Shown in pieces: positions 7,363-15,989 of a DNA stretch of 64,000 nucleotides. A program made the position numbers and the translations under genes. The notes beneath the pieces are model-generated. The model had not been told where the DNA came from and did no database searches. It saw nothing but the letters and a program-made list of their open reading frames with translations. The stretch spans positions 2,620,633-2,684,632 of the forward strand of contig NZ_KB907784.1 of the NCBI RefSeq assembly GCF_000382185.1, written 5' to 3'. The DNA is from Bordetella sp. FB-8. Its GTDB lineage: Bacteria; Pseudomonadota; Gammaproteobacteria; Burkholderiales; Burkholderiaceae_B. How positions within the stretch are numbered: position 1 is the stretch's first letter; each line of letters opens with the position of its first letter.

Positions 7363-8991
7363 GTGGGTAATCCTCAATTCAGCGCAATGCCGGGTGCAAT
7401 CAGCGTAGCCCCGGAAGTCCTGGCCCAGATCCAGGCCGATTTTTCGTGCGAATGGCAGCGTCTTTGCAGAGAGGCCGAGAACGGCGTCCTGGCGCCCCCC
7501 AAGGATAGGCGGTTTTCCAGCGCAGCCTGGGCCTCCAACGGGCAGCACGTGCTGGTGGCCCATGCCTATCTGCTCCTGTCTCGAATCATGAACCGCATGG
7601 TCGACGCGGCCCAGATCAGTGATTCCCTGCGCGAGCGCCTGCGCTTTTCCGCGATGCAGTGGGTCGATGCGCTTTCGCCGGCCAACTTCCTGGCTTTCAA
7701 TCCGGAGGCCCAACAATCCATTGTCGAAAGCGCCGGCAAGACGCTTTCCATGGGAATGGCCAACCTGCTGCACGATCTGAAGAAAGGTCGCATCAGCCAG
7801 ACCGACGAATCGCATTTCGAGGTGGGCCGCAACCTGGCATGCACGCCCGGCCAGGTCGTGTTCGAAAACCGCCTGATGCAACTGCTCCAGTACGCCCCGC
7901 AGACCGATACGGTGCACCAGCGGCCACTGGTGATCATCCCGCCCAACATCAACAAGTTCTACATCCTGGATCTGCAGCCCGACAATTCCTTCGTGCGTTA
8001 TGCGGTGGAGCAGGGTCATACGGTCTTCATCGTGTCCTGGCGTAATCCGTTGGAGACCGATGTCGACGGCGTCGACAAATCCACCTGGACCGACTACCTG
8101 GATAGCGCCGTGCTCAGGGCCCTTGCGGTTGCCGCCAGTATCACCGGCCAGGAACAGGTCAACGCATTGGGCTTCTGCGTGGGCGGCACCATGCTGGCTT
8201 CGGCCCTGGCGCTGGCCCAGGCGCGCGGCGAGAAGCCCGTGGCTTCGCTCACTCTGCTGACTTCGATGCTCGATTTCCACGACACGGGCATCTTGAGCGT
8301 GTTCGTCGACGAGAACCATGCCTTGTTCCGCGACCAGCAGTTGGGCCGCGGCGGGCTGATGTCCGCGCGCGACCTGTCCACCACGTTTTCTTTCCTGCGT
8401 CCCAACGAGCTGGTGTGGAACTATGTCGTGGGCAACTATCTCAAGGGCCAGACGCCTGCCCCCTTCGATCTGCTGTTCTGGAACTCCGATAGCACCAACC
8501 TGCCAGGTCCTTTTTTCACCTGGTACTTTCGCAATACCTATCTCGAGAACAACCTGAAGGTGCCGGGTAAGGCGCAGGCCGCGGGCCTGCCGCTGGACCT
8601 TACCCGGCTGGACATGCCGGCCTATCTGTACGGTTCGCGCGAAGACCATATCGTGCCCTGGCCCTCGGCCTACGCGTCCACGCAGTTGTTGCGCGGCCCG
8701 GTGCATTTCGTGCTGGGAGCCTCGGGGCATATTGCTGGCGTGGTCAACCCGGCATCGCGCAATAAACGCTGCTACTGGGTCCGCCCGACGGACGGGGGCA
8801 AGATGCCCGGCGACCCGAACGCATGGCTGGAAAAAGCCGAAGAGCACCCCGGTAGCTGGTGGGCGGACTGGGCTCAATGGCTGGCGCAGCACGGCGGCAA
8901 GCGGGTGAAGGCGCCGCGCAGCCAGGGCAGCGCCGACTACAAGCCCATCGAGCCGGCGCCAGGACGATATGTGAAGGTGCGCGCCGTATAG
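7363..8991 (+). CDS. phaC: Class I poly(3-hydroxyalkanoate) polymerase PhaC
   Basis: A 542-residue PHA synthase that polymerises (R)-3-hydroxyacyl-CoA into storage granules. The alpha/beta-hydrolase core carries the lipase-like box GFCVGG with the nucleophile Cys at about residue 272, the Asp region SREDHIVPW and the catalytic His in GASGHIAGVVNP. N-terminal family motifs (FNPEAQQSIVE, FEVGRNLACTPG) are present. Translation appears to start at GTG 7363, as no ATG lies upstream in frame; the protein is slightly short of the usual 560-590. The reductase and regulator genes follow, but no phaA thiolase is in this operon. Confidence 0.95.
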   Translation: MGNPQFSAMPGAISVAPEVLAQIQADFSCEWQRLCREAENGVLAPPKDRRFSSAAWASNGQHVLVAHAYLLLSRIMNRMVDAAQISDSLRERLRFSAMQWVDALSPANFLAFNPEAQQSIVESAGKTLSMGMANLLHDLKKGRISQTDESHFEVGRNLACTPGQVVFENRLMQLLQYAPQTDTVHQRPLVIIPPNINKFYILDLQPDNSFVRYAVEQGHTVFIVSWRNPLETDVDGVDKSTWTDYLDSAVLRALAVAASITGQEQVNALGFCVGGTMLASALALAQARGEKPVASLTLLTSMLDFHDTGILSVFVDENHALFRDQQLGRGGLMSARDLSTTFSFLRPNELVWNYVVGNYLKGQTPAPFDLLFWNSDSTNLPGPFFTWYFRNTYLENNLKVPGKAQAAGLPLDLTRLDMPAYLYGSREDHIVPWPSAYASTQLLRGPVHFVLGASGHIAGVVNPASRNKRCYWVRPTDGGKMPGDPNAWLEKAEEHPGSWWADWAQWLAQHGGKRVKAPRSQGSADYKPIEPAPGRYVKVRAV

Positions 8992-9080
8992 AGGCAAGCA
9001 GCAGGGCTGGCTAGTCCGCAATTATAAGCAATCACACCCCGGGTATGGCGCGCCCAGCCTGAACAACTAGGAGACATCAC

Positions 9081-9821
9081 ATGAGTAGCGGCAAACTGGC
9101 ATACGTAACGGGCGGCATGGGCGGTATCGGCACCGCGATCTGCCAGCGCTTGGCCACGGATGGGTTCCGCGTCGTGGCAGGTTGCGGCCCCAGCCGCAAT
9201 TACAAGCAATGGATCGACGAGCAGGCTGCGCTGGGTTATGTCTTCTACGCTTCGGCCGGTAACGTGGCTGACTGGGAGTCTACTGTGGAGGCCTTCGAGA
9301 AAATCAAGGCGGATCACGGCCAAGTGGACGTGCTGGTGAATAACGCCGGTATCACGCGCGACGGATTGTTCCGCAAGATGACGGCGGACGACTGGCGCGC
9401 TGTCATCGACACCAACCTCAACAGCCTTTTCAACGTTACCAAGCAGGTCATCGACGGCATGGTCGAGAAGCTGTGGGGGCGCATCATCAATATCAGTTCG
9501 GTGAATGGGCAAAAGGGCCAGTTCGGTCAGACCAACTATTCCACCGCCAAGGCGGGCATCCACGGTTTCACTATGGCCCTGGCGCAGGAAGTCGCCGGCA
9601 AGGGGGTTACGGTCAACACGATCTCTCCGGGCTATATCGGCACCGACATGGTCCGTGCCATCCGCCCCGAGGTACTCGAGAAAATCGTGGCCACCATCCC
9701 GGTCAAGCGCCTGGGCACGCCTGAAGAAATCGCTTCCATCACTGCCTGGCTGGCCTCGGACGAGTCCGGCTTCTCCACCGGCGCCGATTTTTCGCTCAAC
9801 GGCGGCCTGCACATGGGCTGA
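9081..9821 (+). CDS. phaB: Acetoacetyl-CoA reductase PhaB
   Basis: A 246-residue short-chain dehydrogenase that reduces acetoacetyl-CoA to (R)-3-hydroxybutyryl-CoA with NADPH, feeding PhaC. The cofactor motif TGGMGGIG is at 10-17, the NNAG motif near 87-90, and the catalytic Ser140, Tyr153 and Lys157 (NYSTAKAG) are intact. The C-terminus FSLNGGLHMG is typical of PhaB. A clear Shine-Dalgarno (aggaga) precedes the ATG. It is co-directional with phaC after a 90-bp gap. Confidence 0.95.
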   Translation: MSSGKLAYVTGGMGGIGTAICQRLATDGFRVVAGCGPSRNYKQWIDEQAALGYVFYASAGNVADWESTVEAFEKIKADHGQVDVLVNNAGITRDGLFRKMTADDWRAVIDTNLNSLFNVTKQVIDGMVEKLWGRIINISSVNGQKGQFGQTNYSTAKAGIHGFTMALAQEVAGKGVTVNTISPGYIGTDMVRAIRPEVLEKIVATIPVKRLGTPEEIASITAWLASDESGFSTGADFSLNGGLHMG

Positions 9822-9917
9822 GCCGGGGCGCCCAGGATTGGTTTCAGTCCAGACAGATCCTGGGCGTAAACTGAAGTGCTCCCATCCAAGAGACCGAGTC
9901 ACTGTCGGGGATTACGA

Positions 9918-10514
9918 ATGACGCAAGCAGCCAAAGACGCTACTTCTCAGCGCCTCATCAAAAAATATCCCAACCGTCGGCTGTACGACACGCAGACCAG
10001 CACCTACATCACGCTGACTGATGTCAAGCAGCTTGTACTTGCCAACGAAGATTTCCAGGTAATCGACGCCAAGAGCGGTGAGGACCTGACCCGCAGTATT
10101 CTGCTGCAGATCATCCTCGAAGAGGAAAGCGGCGGCATGCCGATGTTCTCTTCGGTCATGCTGGCCCAGATCATCCGTTTCTACGGCCATGCCATGCAGG
10201 GCGTCATGGGGTCCTATCTCGAGCGCAACATCCAGGCCTTCATGGAAATCCAGGAGCGCTTTGCCGATCAATCCAAGGGTCTGTACGGCAGCAACCTGGG
10301 ACCCGAGGCCTGGGCGCAACTTATGAGCGGTCAGACCCCTGCGCTGCAGAACATGCTCAACAACTACATCGACCAGAGCAAGAACTTGTTCACGCAGATG
10401 CAGGACCAGATGCAGGACCAGACCCGCAGCATGTTCTCAGGCTTTCCCTTCAACCCGGGCGGCCCTACCCCGGGCGGCCCTACCCCGGGCGGCTCGCAAG
10501 GGGGCCGTAAATAG
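9918..10514 (+). CDS. phaR: PHB synthesis repressor PhaR
   Basis: A 198-residue protein with the PHB/PHA accumulation regulator DNA-binding domain at the N-terminus (RLIKKYPNRRLYDTQTSTYI) and a second conserved PHB-accumulation region (SGEDLTRSILLQIILEEES). PhaR binds both DNA and nascent PHB granules and releases phasin and pha promoters when polymer is present. The ATG at 9918 begins MTQAAKDATSQ. The C-terminus has a Gly/Pro-rich tail made of a 15-bp tandem repeat. A strong terminator follows, closing the pha operon. Confidence 0.94.
   Translation: MTQAAKDATSQRLIKKYPNRRLYDTQTSTYITLTDVKQLVLANEDFQVIDAKSGEDLTRSILLQIILEEESGGMPMFSSVMLAQIIRFYGHAMQGVMGSYLERNIQAFMEIQERFADQSKGLYGSNLGPEAWAQLMSGQTPALQNMLNNYIDQSKNLFTQMQDQMQDQTRSMFSGFPFNPGGPTPGGPTPGGSQGGRK
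10454..10493 (+). repeat. 15-bp in-frame tandem repeat at the 3' end of phaR
   Basis: Two perfect units (10454-10468, 10469-10483) of cccgggcggccctac plus a 10-bp partial third unit encode repeated PGGPT in the C-terminal tail. Confidence 0.88.
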
Positions 10515-10544
10515 CAGGGCTGTGGCCGGTTCTTCCGCAGTCGC

Positions 10545-10571
10545 AAAGGGGCGTTCAGCCCCTTTCTTTTT
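10545..10571 (+). terminator. Rho-independent terminator after phaR
   Basis: AAAGGGGC (10545-10552), loop GTTCA, GCCCCTTT (10558-10565), then C and five T residues. It ends the pha operon and insulates the iron operon downstream. Confidence 0.9.
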
Positions 10572-10609
10572 GGATGCCGCCTTGAAGATGCCGCCTTTTC
10601 TCAATACGC

Positions 10610-10628
10610 AATGAAAACGGTTCTTATT
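10610..10628 (+). promoter_or_regulatory. Candidate Fur box upstream of ftrA
   Basis: A 9-1-9 imperfect palindrome, AATGAAAAC-G-GTTCTTATT, pairs at 7 of 9 positions and sits about 55 bp before the ftrA start in an AT-rich promoter region. This fits iron repression of the ferrous-iron operon; Fur binding itself is inferred. Confidence 0.6.
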
Positions 10629-10681
10629 TTTAATATAAAATACAACTACCAAATTCGTTTCCGTAGACAAGGAAGTCCTAG

Positions 10682-11230
10682 ATGAGCAAACGTAATCTGG
10701 CCCTGGCGGGCCTGTTGGGGTTGAGCCTGAGTATTGCTGGCGCCGCCGGTGCGGCCGAATATCCGATCGGCAAGCCGGTCCAGCAAGGCGGCATGGAAAT
10801 CGGTGCGGTCTATCTGCAGCCCATCGAGATGGATCCGCCCAATGTCATGCGCCCGGCCAAGGATTCCGACATCCATCTTGAGGCCGACATCCACGCCACC
10901 GCCAACAACCCGACCGGTTTCCCCGAAGGCGAATGGATGCCCTACCTGGTGGTCCACTACGAACTGCAGAAGATCGGCAGCAGCAAGGCGATCAAGGGCA
11001 TGCTCATGCCCATGGTGGCCAACGACGGTCCGCACTACGGCGACAACGTCAAGCTTGAAGGTCCGGGCAAGTACCACCTCAAGGTGGACGTGCAGCCGCC
11101 CACCGCCGACCCTATGAACCATTTCGGCCGCCATGTCGATAAGGAAACCGGCGTGGGTCCATGGTTCGCTCCCCTCCATCTCGAATACGACTTTGCCTAC
11201 GCGGGCGTCGGCAAGAAGGGCGGGTATTGA
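10682..11230 (+). CDS. ftrA: FtrA: periplasmic P19-type iron-binding protein
   Basis: A 182-residue P19/Tpd-family protein with a cleavable signal peptide (residues 1 to about 24, ending AGAAGA). Family features are visible: MEIGAVYLQPIEM, EADIHATANNP, PYLVVHYELQK and GPHYGDNVKL, supplying Met/His/Glu metal ligands. Homologues bind Cu and Fe in the periplasm and work with FTR1-type permeases. It is the first gene of ftrABCD, which Bordetella uses for ferrous-iron uptake at acidic pH. Three gene junctions downstream are short (2, 17 and 41 bp), consistent with one transcript. Confidence 0.93.
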   Translation: MSKRNLALAGLLGLSLSIAGAAGAAEYPIGKPVQQGGMEIGAVYLQPIEMDPPNVMRPAKDSDIHLEADIHATANNPTGFPEGEWMPYLVVHYELQKIGSSKAIKGMLMPMVANDGPHYGDNVKLEGPGKYHLKVDVQPPTADPMNHFGRHVDKETGVGPWFAPLHLEYDFAYAGVGKKGGY

Positions 11231-11232
11231 TC

Positions 11233-11568
11233 ATGCGTCGCGGGCTTGCAGGGTTGCTGCTGGCGGTAGGGTTCCTCCTGGGCATGGGGGCGGCCCAGGC
11301 CGAGGATCTGCCTACGTTCACGCTCACTTTCAAGCCCGACGGCACATTCGAGCCGGCGCGCCTGCAGGTGCCGGCCGGCCGTTTCAAGATCAACCTGATC
11401 AACGCCAGCAAAGAGCCGGTGGAATTCGAAAGCATTCCGCTGCGCAAAGAGAAGGTGCTGGGTCCGGGGGTGCAGTCCTTCGTCGTCATCACCATCTCGC
11501 GTCCTGGCGAATATCCCTTCTTCGATGATTTTCATTCCAATGTGAAAGGCACTTTGGTGGTCAAGTAA
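11233..11568 (+). CDS. ftrB: FtrB: periplasmic cupredoxin-like protein
   Basis: A 111-residue secreted cupredoxin-1 domain protein. The signal peptide runs to about residue 23 (LLGMGAAQA). The mature domain has the beta-strand pattern LTFKPDGTFEPARLQVPAG and FKINLINASKEPVEFES. In the Ftr model it helps oxidise Fe(II) for transport by FtrC. The start ATG at 11233 lies 2 bp after the ftrA stop. Longer in-frame starts within ftrA would spoil the signal peptide. Confidence 0.9.
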   Translation: MRRGLAGLLLAVGFLLGMGAAQAEDLPTFTLTFKPDGTFEPARLQVPAGRFKINLINASKEPVEFESIPLRKEKVLGPGVQSFVVITISRPGEYPFFDDFHSNVKGTLVVK

Positions 11569-11585
11569 CACAGGCGGTCGCATTT

Positions 11586-12440
11586 ATGGAACAGGTCCTT
11601 TTCATCGTCTGGCGCGAATGCGTCGAAGCCCTGTTGGTCGTGGGCATTCTTTACTCCTGGCTCAAGACCAGCCCTGAAGGCCGCCGCGGCCTGCCGTATC
11701 TCTGGGGCGGCGTGGCGGGCGGCCTGGCCCTGGCCGGCGCCCTGGCGCTGGTGCTGCTAGGCATCTCCGAATGGTTGAGCGATACGGGACAGGAGTGGTT
11801 CCAGGGCATCATGTCGCTGGCGGCCTGCCTGCTCGTTGTCCAGATGGTGCTGTGGATGAAAAGCCACGGCCGCACGCTCAAAAGCGAATTGGAGAGCGGC
11901 GCCAAGACCTCGATTGCGAACGACAATTGGTGGGGCTTGTTCGCCCTGGTGGCGATCGCGGTGTCACGCGAGGGCAGCGAGACGGTGGTCTTCCTGTACG
12001 GCACGGTTTCGGCGGCCAGCGCCGGCAATGGTCCGGAATCCGTGGCGAGGCTGGTCCTTGGCGGCGTGGCCGGCTTTGCCGCTGCGTTACTGACCTTCTG
12101 GCTGCTGCAGCTGGGCGGCAAGCTCATCACCTGGCGGCGTTTTTTCAAACTGACCGAAATCCTGTTGCTGCTCCTGGCGGGCTCCCTGCTGGTAGGCGGT
12201 CTGGATCACCTCATCTCGCTGGGCGTGATGCCCACGCTGATGGACCCGGTCTGGGATAGCTCCTGGCTGCTGAGCGACAGTGCCGGCCTGGGCAAGATAC
12301 TGGCCGATTTTGCGGGCTACCGCGCCTATCCGGCCTTGAGCTCGCTGCTTTGCTGGATTGCCTATTGGCTGGTGGTCTGGACGCTGCTGCGACGTGCAGG
12401 CCGCCCTTCGCGGGTGCCGGCAGCGCGGGTGGTGCAATAG
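11586..12440 (+). CDS. ftrC: FtrC: FTR1-family high-affinity iron permease
   Basis: A 284-residue inner-membrane permease with seven predicted hydrophobic segments. It carries both REXXE iron-translocation motifs: RECVE at residues 10-14 and REGSE at 128-132. It should import Fe(III) generated at the periplasmic face by the FtrA/FtrB partners. The gene is 17 bp downstream of ftrB and about 41 bp upstream of the ftrD start, which fits a single operon. Confidence 0.95.
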   Translation: MEQVLFIVWRECVEALLVVGILYSWLKTSPEGRRGLPYLWGGVAGGLALAGALALVLLGISEWLSDTGQEWFQGIMSLAACLLVVQMVLWMKSHGRTLKSELESGAKTSIANDNWWGLFALVAIAVSREGSETVVFLYGTVSAASAGNGPESVARLVLGGVAGFAAALLTFWLLQLGGKLITWRRFFKLTEILLLLLAGSLLVGGLDHLISLGVMPTLMDPVWDSSWLLSDSAGLGKILADFAGYRAYPALSSLLCWIAYWLVVWTLLRRAGRPSRVPAARVVQ

Positions 12441-12481
12441 TTCGTTGGCCGCATGTGGCACAGGCTGCGAGGGTTGAATCC

Positions 12482-13879
12482 ATGTCTGCCGTGATCGGGC
12501 GCGCCAGCGCCCGCTTCGCCGATTTTTTGCGCGATCATGCTGCGCTGCTGCGCAAGCTGCAGTGGGGCATCGTCGCTGTCTATTTTTTCCTGCTGATCGT
12601 TCCGGCGGTTTTGCCCTTGCCGGGCAATGCGGCGTCGATGTTCAACAATTTGACCATCGCCGCGCAGTTCGCCTTCTGGGGCATCTGGTGGCCTTTCGTG
12701 CTGGTGTCCATGCCGCTGCTGGGACGCGCCTGGTGCGGCTGGCTCTGCCCGGAAGGCATGCTCACCGAATGGGCCAGCGAACGCGGCCGCGGCCATGCCA
12801 TCCCCAAGTGGTTGCGCTGGGGCGGCTGGCCTTTCGTGGCTTTTGTGCTCACCACGGTGTATGGGCAGCTCGTCAGCGTCTATCAATATCCCTGGGCCGT
12901 GCTGGCCGTGCTGGGCGGGTCGACGGCCGCGGCGATCGGCATAGGCTGGTACTACGGCCGCGGCAAGCGCGTCTGGTGCAAATATCTGTGTCCGGTCAAC
13001 GGCGTGTTCTCGCTCCTGGCCAAGCTGGCACCCTGGCACTACAAGGTCAGCGAAGAGGCCTGGCGTGATTCGCTGTCCTCGGGGCAGCGGGTGATCCGCA
13101 TCCAGCCCATCAACTGTGCGCCGCTGGTGCCGCTGCGCCACATGAAGGGCGGCAGCGCCTGCCACATGTGCGGCCGCTGCAGCGGCTACCGCGACGCCAT
13201 CGCGCTGTCGCCGCGTTCGCCGGAAGCCGAGATCGTCGACGTGGCCCAGGCCGATGCCTGGCAGACGGCGCTGATCTGCCTGGGGATGATGGGCATCGCC
13301 GTGGGCGCCTTCTTGTGGAGCGCGAGCCCCTGGTATGTGGATCTGAAGCAGATCATCGCCACGTGGCTCATCGACAGGAACATCATGTGGCCTTTGGCCG
13401 AGAACGCGCCGTGGTTCATCCTGACGCATTACCCCGACGTCAACGATGTCTTCTCCTGGCTGGACGGCGGCTTGATCCTGGCCTTTGCCCTGGGCGCCGC
13501 GGCGGCGGTGGGCGGTTCGCTTTATCTGGCGTTGTGGATCGCGTCGTGGGTGGCGCCTTTGCGGGATACGGCGAACCGCCACCTGGGGCTGCACACGCTG
13601 GCCCAGGCGCTCATTCCCGCCGCCGGCATCGGTGTGTTCCTGGGGCTGTCAGCCACCACGATCACGCTGCTCAAGCACGAAGGCATGGGAACGGGGTGGG
13701 TGAATCCCGCGCGGTTTGTCTTGCTGGCGCTGGCGATTGCCTGGTCTTTGCGTCTGGCCTGGCGGGTGTTGGGCAAGCGGGCCGTGGGGCTTGGTCGTCG
13801 CGGCTTGGCCTGGCTGGTGTTTGCGGCGGGGTTGGGGCCGTTTGTGGCGGCTTGGGTTTTGTTTTTCGCGGTGTGGTGA
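12482..13879 (+). CDS. ftrD: FtrD: membrane polyferredoxin electron acceptor
   Basis: A 465-residue NapH/CcoG-like membrane protein with several transmembrane segments. Cysteine clusters suit 4Fe-4S centres: WCGWLCPEG (Cys85, Cys89), WCKYLCPVN and CHMCGRCSGY. In Bordetella FtrD is proposed to take electrons from the FtrB-mediated iron oxidation. ATG 12482 is chosen; an upstream in-frame extension into ftrC lacks family character. It is the last gene of the operon; no obvious hairpin terminator follows. Confidence 0.92.
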   Translation: MSAVIGRASARFADFLRDHAALLRKLQWGIVAVYFFLLIVPAVLPLPGNAASMFNNLTIAAQFAFWGIWWPFVLVSMPLLGRAWCGWLCPEGMLTEWASERGRGHAIPKWLRWGGWPFVAFVLTTVYGQLVSVYQYPWAVLAVLGGSTAAAIGIGWYYGRGKRVWCKYLCPVNGVFSLLAKLAPWHYKVSEEAWRDSLSSGQRVIRIQPINCAPLVPLRHMKGGSACHMCGRCSGYRDAIALSPRSPEAEIVDVAQADAWQTALICLGMMGIAVGAFLWSASPWYVDLKQIIATWLIDRNIMWPLAENAPWFILTHYPDVNDVFSWLDGGLILAFALGAAAAVGGSLYLALWIASWVAPLRDTANRHLGLHTLAQALIPAAGIGVFLGLSATTITLLKHEGMGTGWVNPARFVLLALAIAWSLRLAWRVLGKRAVGLGRRGLAWLVFAAGLGPFVAAWVLFFAVW

Positions 13880-13984
13880 GTTGAGTTCTTAAGGCCGCCG
13901 CGGCTGCCCTGCGCAATTCCGGTGGCGTCCTGGGTGCGGGCATCTTGTATAAATCAAGTCCCTATCGATTTATCAAGAAGCGCC

Positions 13985-14851
13985 ATGCCGTCCTACACCT
14001 TTCATCTGGTCAACGTTTTCGCCGAATCGACCTTCGGCGGCAATCCTCTATGCGTGTTCGACGACGCGCGCGGCATGGACGATGCGGCCATGCAGAATCT
14101 GGCGGTGCAGTTCAATCTTTCCGAGACGACGTTCGTGCTGCCGTCCGATCAGGCCGATGCGCGCGTGCGCGTTTTTACGCCCGGCTACGAGATGCGCTTC
14201 GCGGGGCATCCCACGCTGGGCACGGCGCATGTCGTGCGCGGGGTTCGCGGTTCGGGCGATGCGTTGACGCTGCAATTTGCCGCGGGTCTGGTACCGGTGC
14301 GGTCGCAGGGCGATATCTGGACTCTGGTGCCGCCCGTCGATGGCGCGCCGCGCACGCAAGTGCCCGGGCAATCGCCTGCCGATATCGCGGGGCTGCTGGG
14401 TTTGTCGGCGGACGATCTGCTGGACGAGCCGCTATGGGTCGATACCGGGGCGGACCAGTTGCTGGTGCCGGTCAAGACCGTCGATGCGGTACGCCGCGCG
14501 CGGCCGGATACGGCGCGGATGGAAGAGTGGCCGGTCAGCAGCCTGGAGCGCAAGACGGCCTATGTGTTCGCCTTCACCGGCGAAAAACAGGAAGGGCGCG
14601 ACGTGGTGCTGTCGCGCTATTTCTTCACCAAGACGGGCGGCGGGGTGGACGAGGATCCGGGCACGGGTTCGGCCTGCGCCAATCTGGGCGGCTGGCTGCT
14701 GGCGCGCGGCCAGGAACTGCCGGCCCGCGTGCTGGTGCGCCAGGGCGAGCAGGCCGGACGGCCGTGCACACTGTATCTGGACGTCGACGGGACAATACGC
14801 GTGGGCGGGCGGGTCATTGCGCTGGGCAAGGGCGAGATTCATCTGCCCTGA
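13985..14851 (+). CDS. PhzF-family isomerase/epimerase
   Basis: A 288-residue PhzF (diaminopimelate epimerase fold) protein. The N-terminal family signature is VNVFAESTFGGNPLCVF, the second is the catalytic-Glu region QFNLSETTFVLP, and the third is the C-terminal-domain EDPGTGSACANLGGWL. Substrate is not predictable from sequence; most PhzF paralogues outside phenazine operons are uncharacterised isomerases. The ATG at 13985 gives the conserved start MPSYTFHLVNVF. It stands alone, convergent with the PPC-domain genes. Confidence 0.9.
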   Translation: MPSYTFHLVNVFAESTFGGNPLCVFDDARGMDDAAMQNLAVQFNLSETTFVLPSDQADARVRVFTPGYEMRFAGHPTLGTAHVVRGVRGSGDALTLQFAAGLVPVRSQGDIWTLVPPVDGAPRTQVPGQSPADIAGLLGLSADDLLDEPLWVDTGADQLLVPVKTVDAVRRARPDTARMEEWPVSSLERKTAYVFAFTGEKQEGRDVVLSRYFFTKTGGGVDEDPGTGSACANLGGWLLARGQELPARVLVRQGEQAGRPCTLYLDVDGTIRVGGRVIALGKGEIHLP

Positions 14852-14893
14852 TGCGGATGCGCCCGCGATGCCTTGCGTGATCGCGGGCGCGTC

Positions 14894-15298
14894 TCAGGCC
14901 GCGGTTTTTTCTTCGGGCAGCCACTCTTCCAGGGTGACCTCGAACGTCATGCACACATTGTTGCCGCCCGCGATGAACGGTCCGCCGTAGACATTGCCCT
15001 CGGGGTCGGCAATGACGCCGGTCAGCGAGGCGCGCAGCGATCCGTCCGGCTGGGATCGGACCTCGCCCGCGAGGCTGACGATCTCTACCGCGGGACCTTT
15101 GACCTGGATGAATTTGCCGTCGAGGGTGCCCAGGCAGCCGTCGACCAGGCTGCCCAGAGCGCCGCGCACGAAGGCATTGCGAAAGCCTTCGGCCAGGCAG
15201 AGCTTTTCGACGCCTTGGACCAGATCCTCGTTGGGGGCGATGCGCGCATAGGCTATGCGGCCCATGGCGCCGGATTCGACGACCGCCGCTTCAGTCAT
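14894..15298 (-). CDS. PPC/DUF296-domain protein A (histidine-poor)
   Basis: A 134-residue protein almost entirely a PPC (plants and prokaryotes conserved, DUF296) domain: GVEKLCLAEGFRNAFVRGAL, LGTLDGKF and GGPFIAGGNNVCMTFEVTL. Its upstream neighbour has HCHAAL and GGH at the equivalent positions, but this one has LRASL and GGP, so it lacks the histidine cluster that binds metal in some structures of the family. It overlaps the upstream PPC gene by 8 bp, suggesting translational coupling and possibly a mixed oligomer. Enzyme or regulator status is unknown. Confidence 0.85.
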   Translation of the reverse strand: MTEAAVVESGAMGRIAYARIAPNEDLVQGVEKLCLAEGFRNAFVRGALGSLVDGCLGTLDGKFIQVKGPAVEIVSLAGEVRSQPDGSLRASLTGVIADPEGNVYGGPFIAGGNNVCMTFEVTLEEWLPEEKTAA

Positions 15299-15845
15299 GA
15301 TGGTTCTCCTGCAGGGGTTGGATCAGCGCAATATTGGTTTCGGGGTCGAAGGCGACGCGCAGGTCGAATCCATCGAGCGAGGTCACCAGCACCGAAATGG
15401 GCTGCAGCCCCACAATGGCGTTCTGCGTGATGATATGACCGCCCTTGGCGGCGCCTTGCGCGGTGCGTAGGGCGGCATGGCAGTGGACGATCGGTCGGCC
15501 GTCGGTGCCCTTGCCCATCGTGGCGTTGCCGAAGACCATGTAGGCGGGGCCGGCGTCGATGGGTTCGCTGTAGCGGATCACCGCTTCGTGCGTGGGGTCG
15601 GGTGGCGCGACGCAGTATTGCAGCGCGTGGAAATAGCCGCCCAGAATGGTCATCGACGCGTTCTGGATGCCCAGAGATAGAAGCGGCGCCACCAGGCCTT
15701 CGAAGAGACTCGCGCCCGGTTGCAGTGCCAGCCTGACGTGGCGGGCACGCTGGGACAGTTTGCTCTGGATGCGAACCGGATTGAAAGCGCCGGGATGGAT
15801 CAGCGTGCGTGAGCGTGGAAAAACGGATGAGCGTTGCGCGGTCAT
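15291..15845 (-). CDS. PPC/DUF296-domain protein B (histidine-containing)
   Basis: A 184-residue protein with an N-terminal extension (MTAQRSSVFPRSRTLIHPGA) before a PPC domain (LEGLVAPLLSLGI-like helix, MTILGGYFHALQYC). It retains His121, His123 (VHCHAAL) and His137 (GGHII), the likely metal-site residues of the family. It is transcribed leftward after the TRAP transporter genes and overlaps protein A by 8 bp. Context suggests a role in catabolism of the TRAP substrate, but no reaction can be assigned. Confidence 0.85.
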   Translation of the reverse strand: MTAQRSSVFPRSRTLIHPGAFNPVRIQSKLSQRARHVRLALQPGASLFEGLVAPLLSLGIQNASMTILGGYFHALQYCVAPPDPTHEAVIRYSEPIDAGPAYMVFGNATMGKGTDGRPIVHCHAALRTAQGAAKGGHIITQNAIVGLQPISVLVTSLDGFDLRVAFDPETNIALIQPLQENHHD

Positions 15846-15936
15846 CGGGGTTGTCTCCTGGACGGGATCTCTTTTGGAGGCCCGGGAATTTCCGCATCGG
15901 ACAGGGTCGCCGTCCGACGGTGGAATCGCTGCATGA

Positions 15937-15976
15937 TCCGCAAAGCGGGGCGAGGGGTGGTGCCCCGCTTTGCGGA
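15937..15976 (-). other. Perfect 15-bp hairpin between TRAP permease and PPC genes
   Basis: TCCGCAAAGCGGGGC (15937-15951) and its exact complement (15962-15976) enclose a 10-nt loop. On the minus (gene) strand no T-run follows, so it is not a standard terminator. It could cause partial termination, block RNA decay, or separate expression of permease and PPC genes. Confidence 0.85.
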
Positions 15977-15989
15977 CCGTTTTGAATCG

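Noticed and set aside
7348-9021. Minus-strand frame opposite phaC
   Set aside because: Antisense shadow of a well-conserved polymerase; no recognisable motif.
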